Shown piece after piece: positions 44,429 through 55,540 of a DNA stretch of 64,000 nt (position 1 is its first letter; every line of letters begins with the position of its first letter). The stretch spans positions 28,102,635-28,166,634 of the forward strand of contig OX421967.1 in NCBI GenBank assembly GCA_949128115.1. The letters are read 5' to 3'. Position numbers and translations under genes: made by a program. Below the pieces are notes generated by a model. The model saw only the letters and a program-made list of their open reading frames with translations, was not told the DNA's origin and made no database searches. Source of the stretch: Anaspis maculata (taxonomy: Eukaryota; Arthropoda; Insecta; Coleoptera; Scraptiidae).

Positions 44429-45455
44429 CCTACAGCTTGAGGTGAGTTACTAACAAATTTAAATTTTCCGACTTCAAGCTTTTTTTGTAATTTATACGCA
44501 TAGCTTTCACCATTCTAGATAGTTTCAGGTTCTACAGTGAACCTTTCTCTTTATTATGCGCTATTTCCTTTTTGGGAATCCTTCGTAGTTCTTTAGTTTT
44601 GTACCGAAAAAAAAAGCTCTACAAACCGTTGTCAAGTACACGTTTCCGCCTCTGATCTTAATGAAGTTCACATCGCCTGCACATTTCACTCAAATCGAAC
44701 CACTTTAAGAGAAATTCAAAATGGCAAATCAATATGGGGACAAGCGGAGGCGGCAAAGTAACAAAATATAAAAAATCAACTTGACATTCTGGACAATTGT
44801 ACTATTATTCAGCGTTTACAACATCACATCAATATCTCTTTTTCCTGAGGAGTTATCCCGGGTACGGACAAACGGACGGACAAAGTGAAGCTAAAAGCGC
44901 CCCATATAGCACAGGATATCTTATGGACGTCCATTTCAAGTACATATCAAGTCCTCATGTCCATGAACTTGATTTGGACATCCATAAGACATCCATTTCG
45001 GGAACATTCTATGGATGTACAGAAACGACGACCCATGGACGTCTTCCATGGACCACTTTATGGACATTCTTTATTTTCAACATCTGAACATATAGAGTCC
45101 ATTGCCATAAAGAAAAAGTAAAAATATGTGACAAGGAGACAAGGTACAGCTATTATTTTTCAGCAACAAAAACAAGTTGAGAGTTGACTCACAATTCAAA
45201 AACTAGGCCACCGAGCCTAATATCATATCATTATCATTATTATTGCGGTAATTTGAAAAAGAAGCCATTTTTCTCAATTGACCTTTCCAATTTTAGGAGA
45301 TAGAAACTACATGGTTTTTCGAGGTCACCTTTGACGTTTTGACGTTTATGACGTTTGGACGTTTCGTTTCTGACTTTTGCGGGAATTTTGAATCGGATAG
45401 CTATACTGTTCCCATTATCATGTGGGGAAAGTCACTAGAGCCCATAAGGGAGTTT

Positions 45456-45638
45456 TTAATGGTCGAAGTAATAGAGTTTTTTCGTAGTAAGATGCACGTG
45501 TCTGGTGCAGCGTGATCCCTGCTGGTGCTGGTGCAGCCACACTTCCATCAAGTTTGGGTCTTTTGTGAACCGGTGCATGCCGGGTGTATTCGTCTTATTA
45601 TCGCACTCGCATTGAGCGACACAACACCCTTGAACCAT
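45456..45638 (-). pseudogene. THAP-domain N-terminus
   Basis: A 60-codon frame starts with MVQGCCVAQCECDNKTNT. It places Cys pairs where the THAP zinc finger has its first two ligands, followed by MHRFTKDPNLMEVWLHQH, the HRFPKDP-x-x-x-x-x-W signature. The distal Cys-x2-His and the AVPTIF-like tail are missing; the frame ends in unrelated residues at 45456, perhaps because an intron follows residue 40. THAP domains bind DNA in P-element-like transposases and domesticated regulators. Confidence 0.75.
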
Positions 45639-45818
45639 TTCTGTAAGTATCTTCTCAGTTTTCTACTACATATAACACACTTATTGGTAAGAACGAGGGT
45701 AAGAGCAAGTAAAATCATGAAATCCATGCTGAAATCAAATAAATACACGACAGAGCGCTTGTCAGATTCGAAAAATTTCCCATTGTCAGAAACGAAATGT
45801 CATATCTCAAGAAACATA

Positions 45819-46017
45819 GGGCGCTTTCCAAAACCTGCGACAAGACGGATAGACACAATGTCAAAGTGCACTTGCCAGCTCAATTCTAAACTCAGCCTCG
45901 ACAATGTTTCGATTGTGTCGACATGTAGTGCTATTACTGCTATTGGAACGCCAGCTGTGTCAAATTGGGTCCATATGTGTCGAATTGTGTCCTTATACAC
46001 CTTTTTGGGAAGCGCCC
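45819..46017. mobile_element. 199-bp MITE with GGGCGCTTYCCAAAA ends
   Basis: Left GGGCGCTTTCCAAAACC and right GGGAAGCGCCC (inverse) enclose a segment with repeated GTGTC/GACAC words. Located between the two THAP remnants, inside the larger element. Confidence 0.65.
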
Positions 46018-46339
46018 AATGACCTCGATTAACCGTCTCTTATACGCATGACGTCACAGTAAAGAGAGACAACGGAAAATTGGAGACCTCAATTAACATA
46101 ATTTACGTACATCAACAGTACCTTTTACTCCTTTTAGTAACTTTAATTCTTGTCGGTTGGCAGAGCTGCGAATACTTGTCATCCCTGAGTGTCACTCAGT
46201 GTCACTACTATCAGTACTGTCACTGTGATAGCGTCGCGTCGTTTTCCTCAAACCCGCATTTCTTTGTGCAAAGTTTTCTCCGTGCTTTTCAGTGATTTTT
46301 TGACCAAAAAGACTTTATAGTGTTAATCGAAAATTGACA

Positions 46340-46790
46340 ATGCCATCCTGTTCTGTGCCCAGTTGCAAACATTTCGACAAACGGAAAAACCCGACATAAC
46401 CTATTATGTACGATTCCGATGTTTTCATTCCATTTTTTATTTATTACAAAAGAATCGTCTCAGGTTTCCGGAATCTTAAAGTGGAGTAGCCATCCCTAGG
46501 CCAGAGATCAACAAACATTCATTATTCAGCAGCGCATTTTCTTGGATGATGACTACGAGCGAATTGGATTGCTTAAGAAACTGAAACCAAATGTAATTCC
46601 TTCACTTAATTTGCCTACCCCGAGGCCGAGACCTATTCCAGTAGCTTTAGACAATCAAGCTATCCCAGAAGCTCCAACAACAACAACAAGCCAAGTTATG
46701 TTGAAAGCATCAACAACCAAGCTATACTGGTTTGCTTTATTGTTATTTGAAACTTTAATTTTTTTAAGAATAAATATTTTCAATGATTGA
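46340..46790 (+). pseudogene. THAP-domain gene remnant, frame-broken
   Basis: ATG at 46340 opens MPSCSVPSCKHFDKRKNP, giving the first Cys pair of a THAP finger, and hits TAA after 19 codons. A splice-acceptor-like TCGTCTCAG at about 46456-46464 precedes a stretch encoding RFPES-like and PEINKHS residues in one frame. From about 46530 another frame reads FLDDDYERIGLLKKLKPNVI and PSLNLP, the conserved end of THAP domains (Cys-x2-His zone then a VPSL/AVPT-like box). The tail is Pro/Thr-rich, and an AATAAA near the stop could be a polyA signal. At least two frame breaks make it a pseudogene, unless introns explain them. Confidence 0.7.
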
Positions 46791-47152
46791 AATTTTACTG
46801 TCTTTAAAAGAGAATCTCGCATAATTATTTAATGAATATTAAATAAATTTAAGAGAAATGGTGAAGAATAAAAACAATAAGTTTGAAACGTTATATGATT
46901 GAAATATGATTGAAACGTTCTTTTTTTTTGGGAAACGTCTTTTGAATGTCCAAATTTATCACAAATGGTCATCTTATGGACATCCCATAAAGAACGTTTT
47001 GGGGACGTACAACTTAGTGCCAAATGGACGTCCATAAGCTGTCCATAAGACATCCACTGGACCTTTTATGGACGTCCAGTGGATCTCCGTATGTCCATTT
47101 CAGGATAGCCTATGGACGTCCATTAGATGTACTTGTGTTATATGCGGCCTTT

Positions 47153-47766
47153 TTACAATTTCTCTTGAAAAAGTGTGTTGAAAAATGGGCTGAAAAATTG
47201 CCCGGACGACATCGTATACTTCGTAAGTTATTTTGCGGATTACCGCCAGTGCAACCAACCGCAAAGTTCTGGGGATTTTCTATGGTTCATAATTAGTAAA
47301 CTTGAAAACCAAATCTTTCAGGTCACTCTTGAATCATGGTTCGGCTGGAAGGATTATAATACCTATAATCCTATATGTTTGTATATGGAGAATTGGAGAA
47401 ACTAAATATTTGGTAACTGAGCAATGGAGGCCCAAGGTATTCACCCTGTAAACGACGATGTGCGACGTCTATTAATCGAAACGGAAGGACGCCATCCGTC
47501 AGCCGTATACCCTCGTTAAGTGTGGGTACCTTTCTGATGTCTAATTAGATCTCGATCTCAGCGGGCCGTGCGCCACATTTAACCTCAACCTTAGCCTCGG
47601 ATGTAAATGCATCATCACGCTTCACCTGTTCTGATCAAAACAATCTCTTATTTGTTTATTCAACAATGCAATTATATAAGAAAATGTAGTCAGGGTGTAC
47701 CTATGTATAGGTGTAAGTAGGCACCAACTTATTGCCCACTTTTATGCAGCTCGAAACAAAACAATA
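47153..47766. other. No recognisable gene; orphan CACCCTGTA end near 47440
   Basis: ATTCACCCTGTAAACG lies at about 47439-47454. Other frames are short. Confidence 0.3.
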
Positions 47767-48169
47767 CAGGGTGGGTTAAAAAACCGGACTGTTTTATTCT
47801 TCCCGTCAAATCTTGTTTCTCATCTGATTTTAACAAATAACTTATTATCACTCTAAAGTTGAATACAGTAGGCTACAAAAGTCGAACACCAAAATTACCA
47901 AAATATATTAAGATACAAACAACGAAAAATTATCAGTATTTAAAACATTATAGAAATGTCAAAGTGTCAAATACAATTTTAGTGACAAACAAAAAAGTAA
48001 CTTGATTTTGGTATTCAAGAAAATTAGGTAAATAACAGAGCAAAAAATAGGAGAGTCTGAAAAAATCAGCTTTGTTCCACATTTCTAGATCACGATGAAT
48101 CTGTTCATCCATTGTAAATATACAGTTCATCTTCAAATATCCCAACGCAAATTTCTCTCCGCAGCGTCA

Positions 48170-48870
48170 ATTTAATTCTAGGCAAACGCCGGGAAAGGTC
48201 GATTGATATTTCAAGGGGGCATCCCAAAACACGTATTGCCAACTTTTTATCTTCAACGCCTTCGCCCCCACCTTTTCCTACTTCAACATTTCTAATAGAA
48301 TCACGTACCTTGTACCTTGTGATACATTAAATTGAAGGTAGTAAAACTGTCTTTCTGTCAAATATATTCTTAAAATTTTGAAACCACCCCCAACAACCAC
48401 CTCTAACTCTTCCCACAATTCTTGCTTGCTAATTACAGGGACGTTTTTCCATTTTCAACTCCCGATTCCTGAGAAATAAATTTTCCAGCAAGAACAGGTC
48501 GATTTTTTTATTCGAAGAGGACATCTAAAACACGTATTCTCAAGTTTTCATCTTCAACCTCTTCGCCACCACCCTAATATAAGGTAAGAATCGTAAGGAT
48601 AATTCAAGGAAATCTCTTCTCACAAAAGATTACAAAAATAGGTGGAAGGACGTACGAAGTGAGTGGGGGATTCCCTGTGTTCCACAGAGCTCCGTTCTTG
48701 GACCACTCTTGTGGAACATCCTGTATATGACGACCGATTGAAAATTTGATATTACGTGGTTTGGATTTCCTCCTTGAACTGAAAAATCACTTGATTTTGT
48801 TGAAAAATCTATTTCTCACTTTTCTTTGATCAACAATGAAAGGATTTTGAGATAAGTGGTTTCAATATTT
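48170..48870. repeat. Direct repeat block, shared with 34550-35330 and 50620-50870
   Basis: GGTCGATTGATATTTCAAGG with AACACGTATTGCCAACTTT (near 48195) recurs as AACAGGTCGATTTTTTTATT with AACACGTATTCTCAAGTTTT near 48503. The continuation appears inverted after the piggyBac element. This is the old target into which piggyBac jumped. Confidence 0.5.
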
Positions 48871-48873
48871 TAA

Positions 48874-50616
48874 CCCATTAAGACCGAGATTAAAAATTTT
48901 GATGAAAATGAGGTTTTTTCACCAAAACATGTCAATACTAATACATATACAAGGAAAATAAGTATTTCCCATGTTTTTTATCAAAAAAAACTGCCCAAAT
49001 GACATGGCCCCATATGGAGCCACTAGGCGCTACCCGGATAGTTTCACAATGATGCGTGATTCATGCAAAGAATTGATAAAAATGTACCAAATTGTGAAAT
49101 ATATTAGGTAATACATATCATTTCGTGAAAAAATGGCATAACAAATATTTAAAATCAATATTTTCATCATAAATTTTGATGAAATCTTCATATCTGATGT
49201 TTGCCTTTGGATTCTTTCCCTGATATACCTCAACGTTTATTAGATATCAGAGGGTGTATTCAGGCTCCAAACTTTGAAACCAAACCGTACTGGCTTGCCA
49301 CGTATAAATTGTTTGCACCCATGGCGGCCAAAAGGTCTTATCATAGACTCATCATATGAAAGATTTTGTCTGGCACAAAATGTTTGAAGAACTTTTCTTT
49401 CAACATGTCTGCTATCGGTCGCAGTTTCTACATCTTAGCGCGTTCATCCACAAGGTAGTTATTGGCAAAATGTATAAAGCGAAAAATTTGGGAAAACCGG
49501 TCTCTTCTCATGGCACTAGATACTGGCTATTTCTTCATATCTTTTGCGTTCTCCCAATAATTTCTTTTGGACGGAAAAATGTTATATCCATTTAGAATCA
49601 GTATGGCAAAGAAAGTCTTTAGTTCTTGAACGGTTACTGGCGGATCTGGAAAATTTTTGAATTGTGCGTAACTTGCTGTTTCATTCCTTATTTTTTCAAA
49701 TATATCATTTGAAACAAAATGATTGAAAATAATAATATTTCTACTTAGGTCAAATTTTTGTATTGTGAGTAATCTGGGCTTGGAAAATGTACAACTGGAA
49801 ACTCCAAATCTGCTGAATCCAAAAATGAATAATTTCGGGATTTGATAATCACTACTGATTGTCTTCTAATATTTTCAGGCTTTTCAGCGACTTCTGCAGG
49901 CAACTGATCTTCCTCAGTACCTCAGTTATATCTTGAGTACGTCCTATACGCACATTATCCGATCCGTTAGAACCATTTCGGCATTTGCAGCAAGCTGTTT
50001 CCTGCTCAAATTATCAACAAGTCCAGGTCCTTCCTCATCTGCTAAATCCTCGTCCGTCAAAACATGACTTTCTAAAGGCTCTATGAATACATCCAACACT
50101 TCTCTATTATGATCATCATCGTCGTGCGCACGATCAATGACTTCCTGAAGAGTTATTTCACTAAATTATAATTTATTATGTTCAGAACTCGGCAACACAA
50201 GTTATACCGATAACAGCCTAGTGGCTCCATATGGGCTCAGCTATGTTTACGGTCAAAAAACAAAAACATGAAAAGCACTTTGCATCCACAAAACATTTCA
50301 TAGGCTTGAATGATAATATAAGAATGCAAAAATTTATTTATAGAACAACTGTGACATGAATAACATCAATAATAATATTTATATCAAAGTGAAGTTCATG
50401 GTTTCCGGGCGAAAAATTCAACACGTATTTTCAGAGCGCTAACAAGGAAAAAGTAACATCGATCAAGGTGTTTTTTTTTGCGAGTGTATATCATCATTAT
50501 CCATTCTAAACGGTGCAGGTACACTTTTTTGAAAAATAAAGGTTTTTACCAAAATATCAGTCATAATTTCTATCAAGAAATGGTGGCTCCATATGGGCTC
50601 GTTAGGCTTTGATGGG
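48874..50616 (-). mobile_element. piggyBac-type transposon, decayed
   Basis: TTAA lies on both sides (48870-48873 and 50617-50620). The termini are CCCATTAAGACCGAG and, inverted, CCCATCAAAGCCTAACGAG. GGCTCCATATGGGC-type palindromic words sit near both ends (49003-49020, 50222-50240, 50583-50600) and may be transposase-binding sites. The minus strand carries a transposase pseudogene at 49100-50165. Both the TTAA duplication and the coding remnants fit piggyBac. Confidence 0.92.
49100..50165 (-). pseudogene. piggyBac transposase, broken
   Basis: Reading the minus strand from 50165: an acidic N-terminus with ITLQEVIDRAHDDDDHN, DVFIEPLESHVLTDEDLADE, then LVDNLSRKQLAANAE. After a gap of decayed frame comes RFIHFANNYLVDERAKM, with a stop (TAG in place of Trp) and KLRPIADMLKEKFFKHFVP. 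A shift follows, then YDESMIRPFGRHGCKQFIRG and KPVRFGFKVWSLNTPS, the catalytic-core signature of piggyBac transposases. Another shift gives VYQGKNPKANIRYEDF. At least one stop and two frameshifts inactivate it; the C-terminal Cys-rich domain was not found. Confidence 0.9.
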
Positions 50617-51695
50617 TTAATATGATTTTTACAGAAAGATAATTCCACTTCTCGTTTCACTTCCTTCAATTTGATGTTTCGCAAGATAGGTGATGCTATT
50701 TGAAATTAAATTAGATAATGTGGAGGCTAAGAGCGTCGTGGAGGTAAAAATTTCGCAATACGTGTCTCAGATGTCCTATTGTGGCATTTTCCTGGAAACA
50801 ATTTTGACGGGGAGGAATCTATAGGGTGGGAAATTGGAAATGAACAGCTTGTTTAGCGATTTCGAAAAAACCTGTTTATTACTTTTTCATTAATCGACAG
50901 TGAGTCACATTATGTTTTCTTGCCTGCCATCATTTGATTTATTGGCCGATTCTATCGATATTTCCTACAATAAAAATCTATATAATTAAACAGGCTATAA
51001 ATACCAGTTTCAAAATGGCCGAAAAGTCGAAATTTGAAGTGGCCACCTAGGAGCATAGGCGACCAGTTGCTGCTTTGTTCTTTGTCAGGAAACATCAACA
51101 TGTCACCAAAAATAGAAGGAGAATTTCGAGAAAATTGACCTTGCTCTGCATTTTAAAATTGCAGTGAGTTGAATTAGTTCACTAGTTATGAGATATTACG
51201 AATGTAATAGATCTCCGGGTCGAGTACACTTGACGGCTACATTTTAAACACTTTTTACAACCACGAAACAAACTCTGTTGCATTCTACTCATGATGATTA
51301 GTCCCCACCGGTAAGAGAAATTACGATCACACTTACAGTGTCTTTGCGGTTGAGTTGTTTACGTCGTACTCTTCTTTGCCGTGCCAATCTCAGGTCCACG
51401 CGCAACATTGCGCAACATTGTTTTGTTTGTAAGTCTTGAGTCACTGTGGCGTACCTGCCCTGATTTACCACTGGAGTGATGTAGGCAACCAACAATACAA
51501 CAACATACAGAAGCTCAAACTGTTCTTTAACACGTTATTGTTCCTCCTTGATTTTTTTTTGCAAAATATTCTGGATAATCCGCAAATTTCATCATAGATT
51601 ATCATTCCACACGCCATTTTAAGTGATTTGCCTATTTTTTCGTTTAAATTTGCGTGTGGCCGTTATCTGTACTAGACCCAGATCTCCATTCAACT

Positions 51696-52755
51696 AAACT
51701 GCTGGACAACAAAGTTGTCGGTATCAGAAAAATGATTCAACTTTGAAGACCAATGACTTCTAATTGCCAAATGCGATTTCCATTTTGTTTGTTGTGTTGA
51801 TCAGCCTGATATTTCCGTAACCTATCCTGTAAAGGTGAATGTTAAAAAACTTCATGTAACATATCTACAGGGTGATACGTGAAATGCTGCAGAATTGCAG
51901 CGACTTCATCGTACCCCATTTGTCAAAAAAAAAATTGTTTATGTATTCTTATACAAAAATCATAAAGTGTGGTGTATTATCTCAAAACGGTTTTGGATTC
52001 ACCCAGATTGGAAGTCTAACTTTGAAGATATAAATTTTCATGTTAAATGTTACAGATTTGCCTTTTTGACACGCTAAATCAGGTACCTTTTGATGAATGT
52101 ATGTTGACATTGAGCAAGATTGTTTGTACAACAGTTCAGGACAATTTCATTTTCAACACAACCCTATTATTTGGTGTGGGGTCAAGCAGGGGGCATTTTT
52201 TCAAGTGGTTGTCACTGCCCGTTTTTCGTACGTTGAATTTTGTCGGAATTTTATCAGAATTTTAGATGTGAAACATGTTCTATTTGCAAGTTTAAGCCCC
52301 TGAATGGTAACGATGTAAAACTTCAGTTTTCGAGTGAAGTGAAGCCGCCCCGGACGTTATACTTTCTGTGCTTTTGCTATTTCTAAGTTTCGTAAATCTG
52401 CAACATTCAACATGAAAATTTATATCTTCAATATTCGACCTCCAATCCGGGTAATTCCAAAACCGTTTCGAGATAAGACAGCACATTTTATAATTTTTTT
52501 TTAGAATATTGAAAACATATTTTTTTGGAAAATTGGGGTACGTTGGAGTCGTTGCAATTTTGCATCATTTTACGTATCACCCTGTGAAAAATTTACATAG
52601 TTTCTCGACATTCACTATTGGAAAATGGGCTACAGAAAGATAAGGCTAGTTGACGCAATAAACAAAATGGAAATCGCAATCGGCGATCGGGAGATATTGG
52701 CCTCCAAAGTCGAACCATTTTTCCGATACCGACAACTTCGTTATCCAGCAGTTTA
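51696..52755. mobile_element. 1.06-kb palindrome with nested CAGGGTG ends
   Basis: The outer ends, AAACTGCTGGACAACAAAGT and inverse, enclose arms of about 380 bp. Within each arm a second start, ACAGGGTGATACGTGAAATG (51867 on) and inverse (to 52586), marks the TA-type end of the foldback superfamily. Arms include GATATAAATTTTCATGTT and inverse. Non-coding; ORFs at 51895 and 52292 are mirror translations. Confidence 0.85.
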
Positions 52756-53059
52756 GGTCCACCATTTTAAATTTTAATACTTCCGCCATCTTCCCAGTTG
52801 ACATAGCCTGCTCATTAGCGAGCTATCAATCCCAGAATAGACGAAGTCGACTAATAAACACAAATCAATTTCATTAATCTCCGCCATTTCCATTTTGAAT
52901 CTCGATGTTTCGGCCATCTTCGTATTTGAGCTTTGAAGCCTATTCATTTAGCTATAAAGTGATACCGTGATACCAAGTTTATTGAAGTTGGATACCTATA
53001 AGAAACAAAAGTTATCAGAAAAAAATAAAACAGTCAGTTCTTTTTTGGTCCACCTGGTA

Positions 53060-54440
53060 TTGTAGGTAGGTACCTACAATAATTGAATGCCGTTGTTTAG
53101 TTCAAAAATAACATTGGGAAGCTGAGATAGCATAATACTTGCCCGAAGAAAATAAAGAGCCAATTTAACACGACGTAAATATTTGCATATCATTAGGGGC
53201 ACCTCCGTGCGATCTACGGAAACATTGTGGAATGACACAGGGTAGAAATTTAGGTCACCAAATTAGGTCAATTTGAAGGAACGCTAACGCAGGTGTAAGA
53301 ACAACCATCACGTTTGATCAGGTTGCGTACTTTTACAGTGAATGTAATTAGGAACTTACCTGCTGGCTATCCTACAGAGTGAGTTCCAAACCTTTGTCGC
53401 ATGAAAATGAGATGTTTCCTTATGATCTCTCCTGACCCCTACTGTCTAAACAAATTTGTTCTATAGGGTTTAGATTCAGCTTTCAACATAAAAGAGCTTG
53501 AAGTTGTCGGATGTCGGTGCCTGGGGCCTACCTAGTTCAATAATAATTATTGGTTTCTCGATTGTTCTGTTCACAAGAGTAAAAAAATTACAATTACTGA
53601 TAAAAACAGGTTTTTGAATTTTGCATATAACTACAACAATTATTGCCCTGTTTATTACTGAGTCACCCGGCAAAATTATGTTACTGCTACTGGTTATTAG
53701 CTTCATTAGACTAAGATATGCCAATTTCCACATCCTTACGACTTTCAAAACAATTTAAACTCGATCAGTTCTGTATCAACAGCTAAACGACCACTGCATC
53801 TACACAGGTACCTAGTTCATTCTTTTTCTTTTATGCTCATTCTATTCAAATTCACTTAGCACGCCGGATGACATTGAACACAAGAATTGTCACATAATAT
53901 GCGGTTTGATTTACGCGAATTACTCGTTCATACCTTCCTATAATACCTAATGCTGAATGCTAAATTTGTGCATGCAAAAAGGCGTTCTCTGCATATTTTA
54001 TACAAGGAAATTTTATGGCTTTTTTTATGGGATTATTATAAATTTCCATGAAACCGCAATCCAATAAGTATGGAAAATACCACGTTCATCCAGTGTGATC
54101 GCTTGAAATTTTTCCGCGAAACAGCACAATTTATGATTGTATCGGTATATTGTTCGGTTTGCTTTTGTTCGCGAGTTTGTATTATTATACCTCCGTATAT
54201 CGTAATACGGGTAGGCAGAAGTACCAACATACCTTTACCTACCAACAAAAAAGCGGCCGTGTATGCAAAGTGCTCATTAAAATCGGGAGTTGTGGGGGAT
54301 TTCGCTGATGATGGAAAGGTGTTCATTAAAAAACTGCTCGCGGTCGCTCCATTGGCCAAATAAAAACGAAATCACGTCTGCGGTAAATAATTATTTCTTC
54401 TTTTCAGCAAAACTATTAAGTTCTCCAGGGAGTTGAGAAA
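53060..54440. other. No recognisable feature; overlapping unassigned frames at 54036-54363
   Basis: Frames of 97 and 107 codons overlap on opposite strands at 54036-54363, neither with a known motif. Nothing else is supported. Confidence 0.3.
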
Positions 54441-54454
54441 AATAGTGAAAAAAT

Positions 54455-54502
54455 CTTTGTCGTAGGTAAATTTCTCTCGAAATTTCTCGACCTACGACAA
54501 AG
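54455..54502. repeat. Hairpin, 12-bp stem
   Basis: CTTTGTCGTAGG (54455-54466) pairs with CCTACGACAAAG (54491-54502), with partial inner pairing. Confidence 0.75.
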
Positions 54503-55059
54503 TAGATATAAGATTTGCAGAAATCATTGACAGAATAATAATTATGATTTCATCAGCTCGTAACATACAAAAGAATCTTTGAGCTGATTTCAAGTGGAGA
54601 TTTTTCAAATGCAGTCGGACTAGTCGCAGCTAAAACACATCAGCTCGGTTTTCTCAGTAAATATCCAGGTAAATATAAAGTGTTATCAAAGCTACAAGAT
54701 TTTCTTTTTGACAGGAAGGAAGCTCAAGCTTTATAAGCTTATATTTTATTTGAAATGGCACGCTATGTGCTCTAGTTTCAAAGCAAATGCAATTTTAACC
54801 GAGCGAGTCAAAATAATTGGAAGTCAGGAGCCAATCGATCGCAATTGTGAATAGACCTTGCCCTTGGAGACGCTTTCTGCATCTCCAGGTCTGAGACACA
54901 GCAATTATCTGCAGAATGTCGACCTTTAAGTTGAAAACTAGTCTCTGAGATTATGTTTCAAAAATCGCTGGAGATCATGACGCACGAATAAGACACACAC
55001 CTGCACAATTGGCAAAGGAAACGTGCTGCGGGAGCTTGCCGGAGAGTATACAACGGAAT

Positions 55060-55540
55060 CTCTGAAAACACAATCTCTAAATGACACAATCTCTGAAAAG
55101 TAAATCTCTGACGACAGAATCTCTAAAAATCTAATCTCTGAACGACACAATTTCTGAAAACCAAATCTCTGACGACATTATCTCTGAAAACATAATCACT
55201 GAACGTCACAATCTCTAAACGACACAATCTCTGACGACATAACCTCTGGAAACATAATCTCTGAACGACACAATCTCTGAACGACAAAATCTCTGAAAGC
55301 ACAATCTCTGAACGACATAATCTTTGAAGGACAAAATCTCTGAAAACACAATCTCCGACCGACAAAATCTCTGAAAGACAAAATCTCTGAAAACAAAATC
55401 TCTGCCGACCAAATCTCTAAAAACATAATCTCCAAAACACTAAATCTCACGAAACACAATATCTAAATTATAAACTCTCTAAAAACACAACCTCTAACTG
55501 AAAACATAACCTCTAAAAGACAGAATCTCTGAAAATATAC
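55060..55540. repeat. Minisatellite of AATCTCTGAAAACAC/AATCTCTGAACGACA units
   Basis: About 25-30 degenerate copies of a 15-18-bp unit based on AATCTCTGA followed by ACGACA or AAACAC. All minus-strand frames here (RDCV, QRLCF) are translations of the repeat. A related array in inverse orientation lies at 60680-60955. Confidence 0.92.

Larger units (their letters stand above)
44896..47152. mobile_element. 2.26-kb DNA transposon with TGGACGTCCA palindromes and THAP-coding remnants
   Basis: The left end, GCCCCATATAGCACAGGATATC, leads into TTATGGACGTCCAT. The right end is the inverse type (ATGGACGTCCATTAGATG then ACTTGTGTTATATGCGGCC). ATGGACGTCCAT or near variants occur several times in the first and last 200 bp, forming palindromic subterminal sites. 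Inside are two THAP-domain coding remnants: minus strand at 45456-45638 and plus strand at 46340-46790. THAP zinc fingers are the DNA-binding part of P-element-type transposases. No catalytic domain and no clear target duplication were seen, so the superfamily is inferred. Confidence 0.6.
47767..53057. mobile_element. Possible 5.3-kb foldback-type composite enclosing piggyBac and a palindrome
   Basis: The left end after TA reads CAGGGTGGGTTAAAAAACC, then ACTGTTTTATTCTTC and TTGTTTCTCAT. The right end before TA (53058-53059) is the inverse type, CCAGGTGGACCAAAAAAG, then ACTGTTTTATTTTTT and TTGTTTCTTAT. The two ends agree over about 60 bp with mismatches. AAATGGCGG-type words near the right end also occur in the foldback at 15907. 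They could be the two ends of one element that later received piggyBac and other inserts, or two separate fragments. Confidence 0.4.

Noticed and set aside
54036..54363. Overlapping antisense ORFs of 107 and 97 codons
   Set aside because: No motif, no homology I can recognise and no promoter or splice signal; long overlapping frames arise by chance in GC-richer patches.
55060..55540. Regularly spaced repeats that look like a CRISPR array
   Set aside because: The unit is 15-18 bp, spacers are not unique but part of the unit, no cas genes are present, and the sequence context is eukaryotic.
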